DNA from: Flavobacterium ajazii
GTDB lineage: Bacteria > Bacteroidota > Bacteroidia > Flavobacteriales > Flavobacteriaceae
Direction of reading: 5' to 3'
DNA length: 64,000 bases
Assembly (NCBI RefSeq): GCF_010614725.1
Contig: NZ_JAAEHL010000011.1
Coordinates: forward strand, 1 to 64,000
The position numbers and the translations under genes are program-made. Positions 17,334-26,727 of this stretch are shown here, one piece after another (position 1 is the stretch's first letter; each line of letters opens with the position of its first letter). Under the pieces are notes generated by a model. That model saw only the letters and a list, made by a program, of their open reading frames with translations, had not been told where the DNA came from and did no database searches.

Positions 17334-18227
17334 ATGGATGTTAAGAGTGAATATCAAAATTTAAAAGAAGAATATGACGATTTCTTAATTGAAATAAAAA
17401 GGATTGTTGAAAAATTACTTAAGACGAACAATATTCCAATTGCCTTTGATATTCTAGGCAGAACTAAAACTTTAGAGTCAATAGAGGAGAAGTTGTTTGC
17501 AAAAAGATTTACGATTAAAAAAAGTATTACTGAACTTAATGATTTAGTAGGTATTCGCATTGTTTTACTTTTTCCATAATTTAAAGAGAAAGTAATTGAT
17601 TTGCTATGTGATAAATTTCAATTTATTGATAGAATGCAGAAGCAAGGTTAAGTTGATAAGTTTGGCTATAATTCTGTCCATTTGATTTTAGGTATTAAAG
17701 AGGAATGGGCTAAATTATTAAATTTCGAAAATCATTCTTTAAAAAGAATTGAAATTCAGATCCGAACGATTTCTGAGCATATTTGGGCTGAAACTTCACA
17801 TGTTTTATTTTATAAAAGAGAAGAAAATATTCCAAATGTTATTAGCAGAGATTTTCATAGACTGTCAGCATTATTAGAAATTATTGATGAAAATTTGCAA
17901 AACATTAAAAACAGAGTGGAGAGACACTTTCAAGAAGTCAAAGAAAATGACTATGATAAAATTCTGATGATGGACTTAAATTCTGAAACTTTCAGGAGGG
18001 TAATGTTGAAGAACTCAAATGGGGTGTACGATTATGAGGATCAAAGAAATAAAGAATTAAGTTCAAGAATTGAGAAAGATTATAATATTTTAAATGTGGG
18101 TTATTTAGATACTCTAATTGCAGATAAAATAGATTTAAACAATCTCAAATCAAATGATTTTGTTAAAAAAGTTTTAGATATACTTGATGAAGAGAAAAAA
18201 AATATTGATGATTCTCAATCAACGTAA
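17334..18227 (+). pseudogene. RelA/SpoT-like (p)ppGpp synthetase gene with two in-frame TAA codons
   Basis: A single frame of 297 codons is interrupted only by TAA at 17577 and TAA at 17649; there is no frameshift. The translated parts carry the synthetase motifs in order: GRTKTLESIEEKL (residues ~42-54), DLVGIRIV just before the first stop, GYNSVHLIL just after the second, and IEIQIRTISEHIWAETSH, all characteristic of the RelA_SpoT nucleotidyltransferase fold. The C-terminal ~130 residues are helical. Stand-alone synthetases of this type make (p)ppGpp or related alarmones, and some are toxins. With the two stops, the region between DLVGIRIV and GYNSVH would be lost, so the gene is most likely inactive. 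It stands next to the parDE module, which suggests a defence or TA neighbourhood. Confidence 0.8.
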
Positions 18228-18288
18228 ACGGGTGTTTATATTAAATTTTTCAAGATATCAGTGATACGTAAAAAATGTTGAAACAAAA

Positions 18289-18311
18289 AAAGAGACTCAA
18301 AAAGTCTCTTT
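18289..18311 (-). terminator. Intrinsic terminator of the XRE regulator gene (bidirectional)
   Basis: A 9-bp stem (AAAGAGACT / AGTCTCTTT) with a CAAAA loop lies between the convergent RelA/SpoT remnant and the XRE gene, with A- and T-rich flanks on both sides. Confidence 0.75.
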
Positions 18312-18335
18312 CTACAATTAATATTTTACAAATAA

Positions 18336-18743
18336 TTATTTACCAATCAATTTCTCCAGCCTCATCATCATTTCATCTTTCTCCTTCAGCATACGCTCAT
18401 ATAAAGCAATTTTTTCTTCATGAAGTTGGATAAGTTTTTCGATCGGATTAACATTAAATGTTGCACTATGACCCGTATTTAAGAAAGCTCCATTATCAAA
18501 AGTATTAGAAATAATATTTATCGCCTGTTCTTCATCAAAATTCTGAAAAGCTTCAACAGGGATTTTCAATACAGCTGAGATTTGTTTCAGTAGATTGTCT
18601 TCAATTACATCTTTTTGCTCCAGCATAGAAATCTTCTTTTGGTTCCAGTCTTCACCCAGATCATAAGCCAATGCTTCCTGCTTGATGTTAAGCATTTCTC
18701 TAAAACGTTTTACGTTTCTTCCCTGATGTATTTTCTGTTCCAT
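18336..18743 (-). CDS. XRE-family transcriptional regulator
   Basis: A 135-residue protein with an N-terminal helix-turn-helix at about residues 8-65 (GRNVKRFREMLNIKQEALAYDLG followed by QKKISMLEQ). The linker contains a FNVNPIEKL segment and the C-terminus is a coiled-coil-like helix (LHEEKIALYERMLKEKDEMM) that probably mediates dimerisation. Small regulators of this build are common in Bacteroidota. No target is visible; it is transcribed alone and convergently with the RelA/SpoT remnant. Confidence 0.85.
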   Translation of the reverse strand: MEQKIHQGRNVKRFREMLNIKQEALAYDLGEDWNQKKISMLEQKDVIEDNLLKQISAVLKIPVEAFQNFDEEQAINIISNTFDNGAFLNTGHSATFNVNPIEKLIQLHEEKIALYERMLKEKDEMMMRLEKLIGK

Positions 18744-19026
18744 AATGAATGTTAGTTTTCTAAAGGCTCAAAGATAAAGCCATCTGCATTAAAAAGTATG
18801 AATTTCAAAGATAAAAAAATATCCTGTAAATATCTTTCCTGTCAGCTATTATATCCAAATCCGGAATAGTTTATCCTTTTGAAAGAGTGGAACTTCGGTT
18901 ACATCATTTTTCCTTCTTTCGCACATTCTTTTTTTAATTCTCTGAAGGAGGTGATGAAGGCTAATACTTTCGTTTTCATCTTCCTTTATCGACAAGATTT
19001 GTCATATTGGATTTATAATAAAATTA

Positions 19027-19052
19027 GCCGGGTCAGAAAAATCTAACCCGGT
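19027..19052 (-). terminator. Terminator of the S8 peptidase gene
   Basis: An inverted repeat CCGGGT...ACCCGG with an inner AGA/TCT lies 18 bp beyond the stop and is followed by T-rich sequence on the minus strand. Confidence 0.7.
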
Positions 19053-19069
19053 TAAAATTATTACACTTT

Positions 19070-21748
19070 TTATTTTCTCTCTCTTTTCAATGGAAAGTAC
19101 TGTAAGCGTTGTCCGCCTCTAATCATCCATTTATCTTTAACTAAGCCCATCTGCTGTAAATCAAAATTGAAAGCAAAATCTTTGAGATTTTTTACATTTG
19201 GTTCTTTGTTTAATTTATAACGAACTTGCAAACCGTATATTTCGTTCGGCTTCATCATAAAATCTCCAATCCATGCCCTTGGTGAAGTTATTTTGAATTC
19301 GTTACCTCTAATTTCAACTCCCTCGGATTTGCCTCCCATTTCTTTCCATTTTCTGTAAAGCCTGTCAGAAAGGATAATTGTCAAATCGCCATACTGATAA
19401 AGATTTATTTTTTTATCAGATTTAGGAATGGTAAAAACTATTTTTGTCAATTCTTCTTTGCGTGAATAATTGGCTACGAGCATTCCGGATAAACCGGCAT
19501 TTCCTAATACATCATCTCTCACTATCATGTTTTTCCAGACAATATTGTTATTGTTCTGCACATTACCCCACAAATTTCCAATCACCTCAGGGAAAGTCAT
19601 ACCATACGGAGCAGTTGCACTTGTTTCAATTCTTGCAAGCAAACAGAAGTGGAATTGATCGGAGCCAAATGATGCATATAATGACGGATCAGGTGGAGAC
19701 CAGTCAAATTGAACTATTGTTTCTCCATTTGCCGTAACCATACCAGTTGGTTTAGAACCAATTAATCCTCCCATAAGTGCTGGTGCCACTACTGAACCAT
19801 CCCATGGTGCCATCCAGGATAAACCAGAAGAAGCTTTTGCCCAGTATAGTTTTAATGTTGCACTGCCAGCTACAGCACCAGAATTTCTTACCCTGACATA
19901 GACTGAGTTTGGTGAACTGGTTTTATATTCTGCGTCTTCATGTATTTGAATTCCATCATTGGTTTTTCTAACCCATATATCGTCACTTACATACATTGGG
20001 TCGCTTGTGGGATTGGGTTCGGTACCCGGGTCGTTAGGTGTGTCTTTCATCCATAATTGAGCGGACAATGCATTGAAAGCATTCAGTCTTCCGAATCCCA
20101 TTTCGTTGCACCTGCCGCCAGTATAAGCAAATCCGCCAACTTTATCCGCACTGTTGGTAATATTAGTGAATACCTGTGCAGGGGTGAATGTCGGATTTAC
20201 AGATAATATTAATGCGGCTACGCCTGCTACTTCCGGACAGGCTGCAGATGTTCCCCCCATTCTCCCGGTATAGTCCTGGAAATTAGTACCGGCAGCAGGA
20301 AGAAAGGCACCTACAATCGGAAGTGCCCCACCATCTGTACTCTTTGTCGAATTATATCCTGCGGTTCCGATAATATCTGTTGACCAGACTTCGAAGCTTT
20401 CACCAGCAATCTGCGAACTATATGCACGATGCGAAGGTGCTACTACATCAACTGCAGTGCTGGTCGGGCTATAGTTAGCTTGTTGATCATTTCTATCGGA
20501 AGCGCCTACGGTTATAACATTGGCAACTCCTACATTTCCAGGAAAAGTAACTATACCTGCATTACCACCATTGTGATCTGCCGTATTACCTGCAGACCAA
20601 ACAACAACTGAACCTGTTCCTGACCGTCCCATTGTAATGGCATTGTTTATAGCAGCTGTAATAGCAGGAATATCAGCCGCTGAGCCATAACCCCAACTGT
20701 TAGATAAGACATCAGCGCCATTACTCCATGCAAAATTGATCGCATTTGCATAGGTAGAAGCTGCCACCATTCCAAATGGTATTCTAATAGGCATTATATT
20801 GCATAACGGAGCAATACCAGAAACTCCCTGAGTATTATCCTGCTCTGCTCCAATAATACCGGCACAACAAGTTCCGTGAGAACCATCCCCGGCCGCATCA
20901 GGATCGTTGGCATTCCCGGCTGCAAAATTGCTTCCATTTATAATCGTTAATCTTGCCGCAGGGAGATCATTATTGGTACGCTCAACACCTTCATCAATAA
21001 CTGCGATTGTTATGGTATTAGAACCTCTGGTAATATCCCATGCTTCAGGTGCATCAATATCAGCATCTGCTGTTCCAAAATGTCCATCATTAGTTGCCTG
21101 TCCCGTATTATGGAGATAAAATTGATTTGGAAAAAATTGGTCGTTTGGAAAAAAACTATGTTTATAAGTCATTGCATAGAAATTTGGATGGGCAAATTTC
21201 ACCAAACCTGATTCTTTAATCCTGTTTGCAACTTCCAGGGCATTCTGATCTTTTCTAACCGTGATAATAGTGAAATATTTTTCCCATGCTTGGGTTCTCC
21301 GTATTTCAACAACTTTGAATTTATCAAAAAAATCCTTCTTACCATTGTCTTTTACCTCTTTATTAAACTCAAGACAGATTTCATCAGTAACACCTATTTC
21401 CTGATTATCTCTTGTTATATAAATCGGATTCGCCGAAATCACGTCATTTTCTTTTTTAAGGATTTCAAGAGTTTTATCCAATGATTTTGTGTCTTGCAGA
21501 GTAATAATAAATACTTGTTCATCTACTTTGTCTGCCTTACCGAACTGCTCAAGTTTTCGGAACGTATCTTTCATTTCTGCCTTTGGCGAAAATTTTACAA
21601 TTATTTTATTTCCTGGCGCACCAAGCGTAACTTTTTCAGTTGTTCCATAATAAAACAATCCGGTTTTTCTCTCGGGTGTACAAGATAAAACGAATAAGGA
21701 TAAAAATGTTGATCCGGCGATTAACATTGTTAATAATAGCTTTTTCAT
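19070..21748 (-). CDS. Subtilisin-like S8 serine peptidase, lipoprotein
   Basis: An 892-residue protein with a lipoprotein signal (LFVLSC, Cys23). Residues ~40-190 form a prodomain-like region with repeated KVDEQVF / VVEIRRTQ-type strands. The S8 domain follows, with the triad Asp252 (AVIDEGVE), His291 (GSHGTCCAG) and Ser501 (GGTSAACPEVAG). After about residue 590 there is a beta-rich region with a CARDB-like pattern (VYVRVRNSGAVAGSATLKLYW), then a C-terminal domain of unknown type. It probably acts on the cell surface or in the periplasm as a broad protease. No type IX secretion C-terminal signal was recognised. It is a single-gene unit. Confidence 0.92.
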   Translation of the reverse strand: MKKLLLTMLIAGSTFLSLFVLSCTPERKTGLFYYGTTEKVTLGAPGNKIIVKFSPKAEMKDTFRKLEQFGKADKVDEQVFIITLQDTKSLDKTLEILKKENDVISANPIYITRDNQEIGVTDEICLEFNKEVKDNGKKDFFDKFKVVEIRRTQAWEKYFTIITVRKDQNALEVANRIKESGLVKFAHPNFYAMTYKHSFFPNDQFFPNQFYLHNTGQATNDGHFGTADADIDAPEAWDITRGSNTITIAVIDEGVERTNNDLPAARLTIINGSNFAAGNANDPDAAGDGSHGTCCAGIIGAEQDNTQGVSGIAPLCNIMPIRIPFGMVAASTYANAINFAWSNGADVLSNSWGYGSAADIPAITAAINNAITMGRSGTGSVVVWSAGNTADHNGGNAGIVTFPGNVGVANVITVGASDRNDQQANYSPTSTAVDVVAPSHRAYSSQIAGESFEVWSTDIIGTAGYNSTKSTDGGALPIVGAFLPAAGTNFQDYTGRMGGTSAACPEVAGVAALILSVNPTFTPAQVFTNITNSADKVGGFAYTGGRCNEMGFGRLNAFNALSAQLWMKDTPNDPGTEPNPTSDPMYVSDDIWVRKTNDGIQIHEDAEYKTSSPNSVYVRVRNSGAVAGSATLKLYWAKASSGLSWMAPWDGSVVAPALMGGLIGSKPTGMVTANGETIVQFDWSPPDPSLYASFGSDQFHFCLLARIETSATAPYGMTFPEVIGNLWGNVQNNNNIVWKNMIVRDDVLGNAGLSGMLVANYSRKEELTKIVFTIPKSDKKINLYQYGDLTIILSDRLYRKWKEMGGKSEGVEIRGNEFKITSPRAWIGDFMMKPNEIYGLQVRYKLNKEPNVKNLKDFAFNFDLQQMGLVKDKWMIRGGQRLQYFPLKRERK

Positions 21749-21983
21749 AATTTTAAATCTAAAATTCTGCCTACACTAATTAGGTTTTCGGCTTCCCCTT
21801 AATTTTTATGTTGGCCTTTTGCCAAATCTTTTTTTATTGGCTGGTAAATCTGTGCCTGCACGCCAATTTTCAAAAAATACATGATAACTTTTGTTTACTT
21901 TTTCTGTAATTATCTGAATAATTTCAAAAATCATTTTGTGATAATTTTAACACGTCTTGTATTATTTATCCAAGTTAGACAAA

Positions 21984-22033
21984 AATAAAAACAAGAAAAA
22001 AGGGGAAAAGCACCCTTTTTTCTTGTTTTTATT
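21984..22033. repeat. Long perfect inverted repeat (21-bp stem)
   Basis: The arms 21984-22004 and 22013-22033 are exact reverse complements with an 8-nt loop (GAAAAGCA). T-runs on either strand would make it a strong bidirectional terminator, but no annotated gene ends nearby: the peptidase gene starts 236 bp away and points away from it. Confidence 0.8.
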
Positions 22034-22513
22034 GCTTTATTAAATCATTGTTTATCAGTTAATTATGTTTTTTAGGTGGTTTTTTGTTTTATTTTTTACA
22101 CAAAAGTGAACGTCAGAATTTATAAAAGCCGTCAAATTTTAATGAAGAAAAATATAAAACGTTCATTTTTAATGTTTTATTAAAAAATATAAATTACAGA
22201 TTTGATATTTTCTGAAAATTTGATTTACCTAACGAAACTTATTCGGGTTGTCCAAAAAATGGAGATAATGTTGAATAAAGGTTTGTTTCAGAATGATATT
22301 GAAAACAAAAAAACTAATATTTCTATAAGGATTTATTGTTGTGAGCTTTCTTTCTCCAAGGTGAGGATTGTTTTTATTACACCATGACGATTTTTGAAAA
22401 TTGCCCTTTTTCTAAATTTAATTTCAGTATATAATTTGCTTTTGATAGTTTTAGTAATGTATCTGATTAGACGTTTTGTAAAATAATAATGTAACAGTCT
22501 GAAAAAAGCATAA
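22034..22513. other. Unassigned stretch between two orphan terminator-like hairpins
   Basis: About 480 bp of AT-rich DNA with no convincing gene, bounded by the 21-bp stem at 21984-22033 and the terminator at 22516-22541. A 61-codon frame on the + strand at 22202-22387 exists but has no protein-like features. It could hold a small RNA or remnants. Confidence 0.35.
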
Positions 22514-22545
22514 AAAAAGCTTCAGAGAAATCTGAAGCTTTGTCT
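22514..22545. terminator. Orphan terminator-like hairpin
   Basis: An 11-bp stem (AAAGCTTCAGA / TCTGAAGCTTT) with a GAAA loop. It and the sequence just after it (CTTAGTAACGGGAA) resemble the terminator and 3' end of the tRNA-fMet gene at 32172-32222. From 22546 to 22875 the sequence is AT-rich and holds nothing recognisable. Confidence 0.65.
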
Positions 22546-22875
22546 TAGTAACGGGAAGCATTAAAATATCTAACCATATTATTGAAGATTATTCCATGAT
22601 TGTTGAATTTGAGTTTTAAATTTTATATTAAAAATTTCCATAATTTTTTAGGAGAAAGCCTTAATAATCTTTTACAAATCATAAAGTCTGAATTAAATTA
22701 TTATAGCCATTTCAAGATAAAATTGATTTCTAAGAATTTTATATCCGTAATTAATGTTTTTATATTTTTTATTAAGATAGTTTTAAAGATTTTTTTCTCT
22801 CATAGTCACACGTCGCATTTATAAAGCAATTCAATATTTTTTAACTTTATTTAGAATTAATAAGTAAAAAAATAC

Positions 22876-22905
22876 TTTGTAAATCCATTTTGATTGTTAT
22901 TTTTG
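22876..22905 (+). promoter_or_regulatory. Bacteroidota-type promoter of the Rhs operon
   Basis: A TTTG element at 22876-22879 is followed, after 18 bp, by TATTTTTG at 22898-22905, matching the TTTG / TAnnTTTG consensus. Transcription would start near 22912, giving a 5' UTR of about 65 nt. Confidence 0.6.
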
Positions 22906-22978
22906 TAAATGAAAATCTTACTTTTTTAGGGTTTTTATTTTTTAAATTCAGCTATTAAAGAAAACAAACTACGATTGT

Positions 22979-25900
22979 ATGAAGTACAAGTTACCAAAAT
23001 CATTTTTTATTACTGTTAAGCTTTTATTTATTAGTTTAAAAATATTTTCGCAAGCGCCTAATTATGCGGGCGAACCAAGTATTCAAAGCCCAAATGCGAC
23101 CAGCTTGGGAAAATTTGGCGATATCCCAGTTTCTCTATTTACGGGTGCGCCAAATATAAACATACCATTAACCGAAATTAAAAACGGCTCTATTATTGTC
23201 CCTATTAATTTGCAATATGATGCAGGTGGTTGTAGACCTGACCAGCATCCAACATGGGTAGGGTTGAACTGGAGTTTACAGGCGGGTGGAGTAATTAGAA
23301 GGGTAACTAATGGGAGATTTGATGAACATGTTGATAGAGATTTTGGAGTAGTTAATAGTTATTATAGCTCATATAATAAATTAGCAGTAGCTGATTGGAA
23401 TACTTCATTAAACTATACTAACATTGATCTTTCACCAGATGAATTTAGTTTCGTAGTTAATAATATTTCTGGGAAATTTATGTTGGATCATGAAGGAAAA
23501 TGGATTGTACAATCAAAAGAAAACATGAACTTAAAGGTGGTTCATGAGATACAAACTAATTATTCTATTAATTTGGGGTCTGGTAATACTAATATTCCTA
23601 GAAGCTTTACAAAATTTATTTTAACCGCTGGTGATGGAACGAAATATATTTTTGGAGGGCAATCAACAGCTATAGAGTTTTCAGCTCCTGCGATGCCGTC
23701 CGGGGTTGAACCATATAACAATACTTCAGCAGCATATATAGATCCTGTCGAATTAGAAAGAGGCTGGCAAAATAATATTCAACCCTCAGCATGGCACTTA
23801 TCAGAAATAATCTCACCTTCTGGAAACCATATTTATTTTTATTACACAACAGATTTTAGTTTTCAACAAGTTACTTATTCTGAATTATCAAAAGGTGTAT
23901 TATGTGGACCAGCTGATGATTATCACTATAACTATGATATTAATCAAAACAATAAGTATTTAATAAAAAGTGCATATCTAGACAGAATTGAAACTGATAA
24001 CGGTCTTATATGTTCCTTTTCAAAATCTATATCAAATGAACTGAATTGGGTTTTTAAATCTAAAATCATGGTAGGTGATTATTTTCCAATGAAGCCATCT
24101 TATTTATATCGTTATCATAAACTAGACGGTATTGAGATAAAATTAAATGATAAAACTGCAAAAAAAATATCATTGGGCTATATAGAGAAAAGCACCGAAC
24201 GTCTTAAACTGAAAGAAGTAAAATTTCTCTCAGTATCTGGTGATCAAACGGCATCTATATATAGGATTGAATATAATAATAAACTTCTTCCAAACTATAA
24301 CTCAGGTTTTGAGGATCATTGGGGTTATTATAATGGGACTAATTATTGGGGTAATTTAAGTGAACAAGGAAATACATTTACCCAACTACCAAACATGGTA
24401 GATTATTATCAGTCAAGAGAAGCTAATTCAGATTTTATGGATGCCGAAATTATTACTAAAATAGTTTATCCTACAGGGGGGTATTCAAGATTTACTTTTG
24501 AACCTCATGATTATTCTAAACTTGTAAAACAAAATCCTTCTATAACATTAGAGGAATTATCAGCAAATAAAATAGCAGGCGGTTTAAGAATAAAAAAAAT
24601 TGAAACATTTGATGCGTTTTCTTCTGTCCCTCAACTTAAAGAATATTTTTATATTAATAATTATCTTAATGAAGGTGCACTTTCTAGTGGTATATTATCT
24701 GGTGAACCTGTCTACTATGAAGCTGGAACACATTTGAGTAATTGGAGTTATCAATTTTATAAATTTAGTAGTAATCCTTTAGTTTATTTAAACACAACAA
24801 ATGGAAATCACATCACTTATTCCCAAGTAACTGAAAAATCCAGTGAAGGTTATATTGTTTATAATTATGCTAATCAGGATAATGGTTCTTTAGACAAAGA
24901 ACCATTCGCTAAGGCTAATAACTATTCTGCTATTAGTAAAAATGAAAAAAAACTTTTTGGCAAATTAGATTTAGAAAGGGGACGAGTTTTAAATACAAAG
25001 TATTATGCAGAAGATAAATTTTTATTAAAAGAGGTTACAAATGAATATAATAATGAAACTTCACGATATAATAAGTACGTAAGGTCTATTCAAGATGCAC
25101 ACGACCCATATAGATGTGGATATACTATAGTAGCTCTTCCTATATATACATTTTATCCATATTTAAAGAAAAAAACTAACATCGAATATTTCAGGAACGG
25201 TACGCTTAAAAACATAGAGATTAATTATACTTATGATGCTAATAGTAACTTACTTAGAACAACATCTGTCTTTAATTCTGAAGGTACTGAGATTAGAACG
25301 AAATATAAATATCCTATTGATTATACTAACGTACCTTTGGCGCCAATACCAATTTTAGATGAAATACACGATATTGCATCATTAGTATCTAATAATGTTG
25401 TAAATGTACCTATAGAAATCAACAATTCTGTTGTAAAAGCGGGGGTAGAATATATAACAGGTGGAAAACTGAATTATTATGAAGACTTAAAACTGGAAAA
25501 AACTTTCGAATTAGAAACTACCAGCTTTATTAATAGTAATGATTTCAATTTTTCAACCGCTAATCCATCAGGCTTTATATTTGACAGCAGATATAAAGAA
25601 AAGATATTTTTCTCAAAATATGATAATAAGGGAAATCCATTAGAAGTAAAACAAGCAGATGGCATAACAACAAGTTATGTTTGGGGTTATAATAACCAAT
25701 ATCCAATAGCTAAAGTAATAAATGCAAATTATCAGGATATTACAAACATCTTAGGGGCTACTAATCTAGCCAAATTGAATAACGGATATATAATAAATCC
25801 CGGGCCACCTCCAAGTAAATTGACTTTAACTGATACAGAAACACGAAGCCTATTAAATCCATTAAGAACTAATTTAGCAAATGCGGAAGTTTCTATTTTT

Positions 25901-26680
25901 ACTTATCAGCCCCTTGCAGGTATTACCAGTCAAACAGATAGTAAAGGTTTGACTACTTACTATGAATATGACAATTTTGACAGACTTAAATTTATTAAAG
26001 ATTATGCAGGAAATGTTGTAAAAGATTACAAATATAATTATAAAGAATTCAAAAGAATAAGTTTATCAACCCATAATTTAAGTTTCGATAACGTTCCTTA
26101 CGGAAGTTCTGTTTCAAAAAAGATAAAAATTACAAATTCCAGTAATCTTAATTTTACAGTCAGTGGGCTAACTGTTCCAACAGGATATTCTTATATCGTT
26201 AATGGCAGTTCTACTCTTGCGCCAGGCGATTCAGTAGATATTACAATTACTTTTTCGCCTTCAATTGTAGGGAGTTATCCAGGGACCATAACAGTTTTAT
26301 CTGATGCAGAAGGTTTAAACACAATTTCGGTTAACGGAAGTGGTGTAATATCTAAAATTATTAATATTTCAGGAGATTTAGATTTTGGATGGATGTTTAC
26401 CCAGCCAGGCAATCCGTATGGCTGTGCCTCTAGAACTATGACAATTACCAATCAAGGTAATACTACATTGACAATCACCGGAATACAAACAGAAAATCCG
26501 TTTACAGTTAACTGGACTAATGGCACCATATCACCAGGTCAAAGCAAAAACATCACCGTTTCGTTTTGTCCACCTGATCGGCCTTATTATTTTTATGAAG
26601 CAACACTTAATGTAATTTCAGATAAAACAGCAGGTATTAGTAGTGTTCCGGTATTCGGAGCTGCAGAAACTACAAATTAG
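22979..26680 (+). CDS. Large secreted YD-repeat protein with C-terminal Ig-like (ASH) domains; Rhs partner
   Basis: A 1233-residue protein with a signal peptide (MKYKLPKSFFITVKLLFISLKIFSQ). The first ~300 residues contain the segment typical of Bacteroidota proteins encoded upstream of Rhs genes (FGDIPVSLFTGAPNINIPL, then LNWSLQAGGVIRR). Residues ~880-1023 carry YD-type motifs (SYVWGYNNQYPIAKV; TTYYEYDNFDRLKFIKDYAGN). The C-terminus has two repeats of about 95 residues (~1026-1120 and ~1125-1225) with the pattern of choice-of-anchor/ASPM-SPD-2-Hydin Ig-like domains (FSPSIVGSYPGTITVLSDA). There is no toxin domain. The Rhs gene starts 47 bp downstream, so the two probably act as one secreted assembly, this protein perhaps being a cage or anchor partner. 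Confidence 0.8.
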   Translation: MKYKLPKSFFITVKLLFISLKIFSQAPNYAGEPSIQSPNATSLGKFGDIPVSLFTGAPNINIPLTEIKNGSIIVPINLQYDAGGCRPDQHPTWVGLNWSLQAGGVIRRVTNGRFDEHVDRDFGVVNSYYSSYNKLAVADWNTSLNYTNIDLSPDEFSFVVNNISGKFMLDHEGKWIVQSKENMNLKVVHEIQTNYSINLGSGNTNIPRSFTKFILTAGDGTKYIFGGQSTAIEFSAPAMPSGVEPYNNTSAAYIDPVELERGWQNNIQPSAWHLSEIISPSGNHIYFYYTTDFSFQQVTYSELSKGVLCGPADDYHYNYDINQNNKYLIKSAYLDRIETDNGLICSFSKSISNELNWVFKSKIMVGDYFPMKPSYLYRYHKLDGIEIKLNDKTAKKISLGYIEKSTERLKLKEVKFLSVSGDQTASIYRIEYNNKLLPNYNSGFEDHWGYYNGTNYWGNLSEQGNTFTQLPNMVDYYQSREANSDFMDAEIITKIVYPTGGYSRFTFEPHDYSKLVKQNPSITLEELSANKIAGGLRIKKIETFDAFSSVPQLKEYFYINNYLNEGALSSGILSGEPVYYEAGTHLSNWSYQFYKFSSNPLVYLNTTNGNHITYSQVTEKSSEGYIVYNYANQDNGSLDKEPFAKANNYSAISKNEKKLFGKLDLERGRVLNTKYYAEDKFLLKEVTNEYNNETSRYNKYVRSIQDAHDPYRCGYTIVALPIYTFYPYLKKKTNIEYFRNGTLKNIEINYTYDANSNLLRTTSVFNSEGTEIRTKYKYPIDYTNVPLAPIPILDEIHDIASLVSNNVVNVPIEINNSVVKAGVEYITGGKLNYYEDLKLEKTFELETTSFINSNDFNFSTANPSGFIFDSRYKEKIFFSKYDNKGNPLEVKQADGITTSYVWGYNNQYPIAKVINANYQDITNILGATNLAKLNNGYIINPGPPPSKLTLTDTETRSLLNPLRTNLANAEVSIFTYQPLAGITSQTDSKGLTTYYEYDNFDRLKFIKDYAGNVVKDYKYNYKEFKRISLSTHNLSFDNVPYGSSVSKKIKITNSSNLNFTVSGLTVPTGYSYIVNGSSTLAPGDSVDITITFSPSIVGSYPGTITVLSDAEGLNTISVNGSGVISKIINISGDLDFGWMFTQPGNPYGCASRTMTITNQGNTTLTITGIQTENPFTVNWTNGTISPGQSKNITVSFCPPDRPYYFYEATLNVISDKTAGISSVPVFGAAETTN

Positions 26681-26727
26681 TAAAATTTCCACTAAATATC
26701 ATTACGGTAAAATAATCAAAAAGATAT

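Noticed and set aside
22600..22824. 74-codon + frame rich in Phe, Ile, Asn and Lys
   Set aside because: Its composition is that of random AT-rich DNA; there is no start signal or domain.
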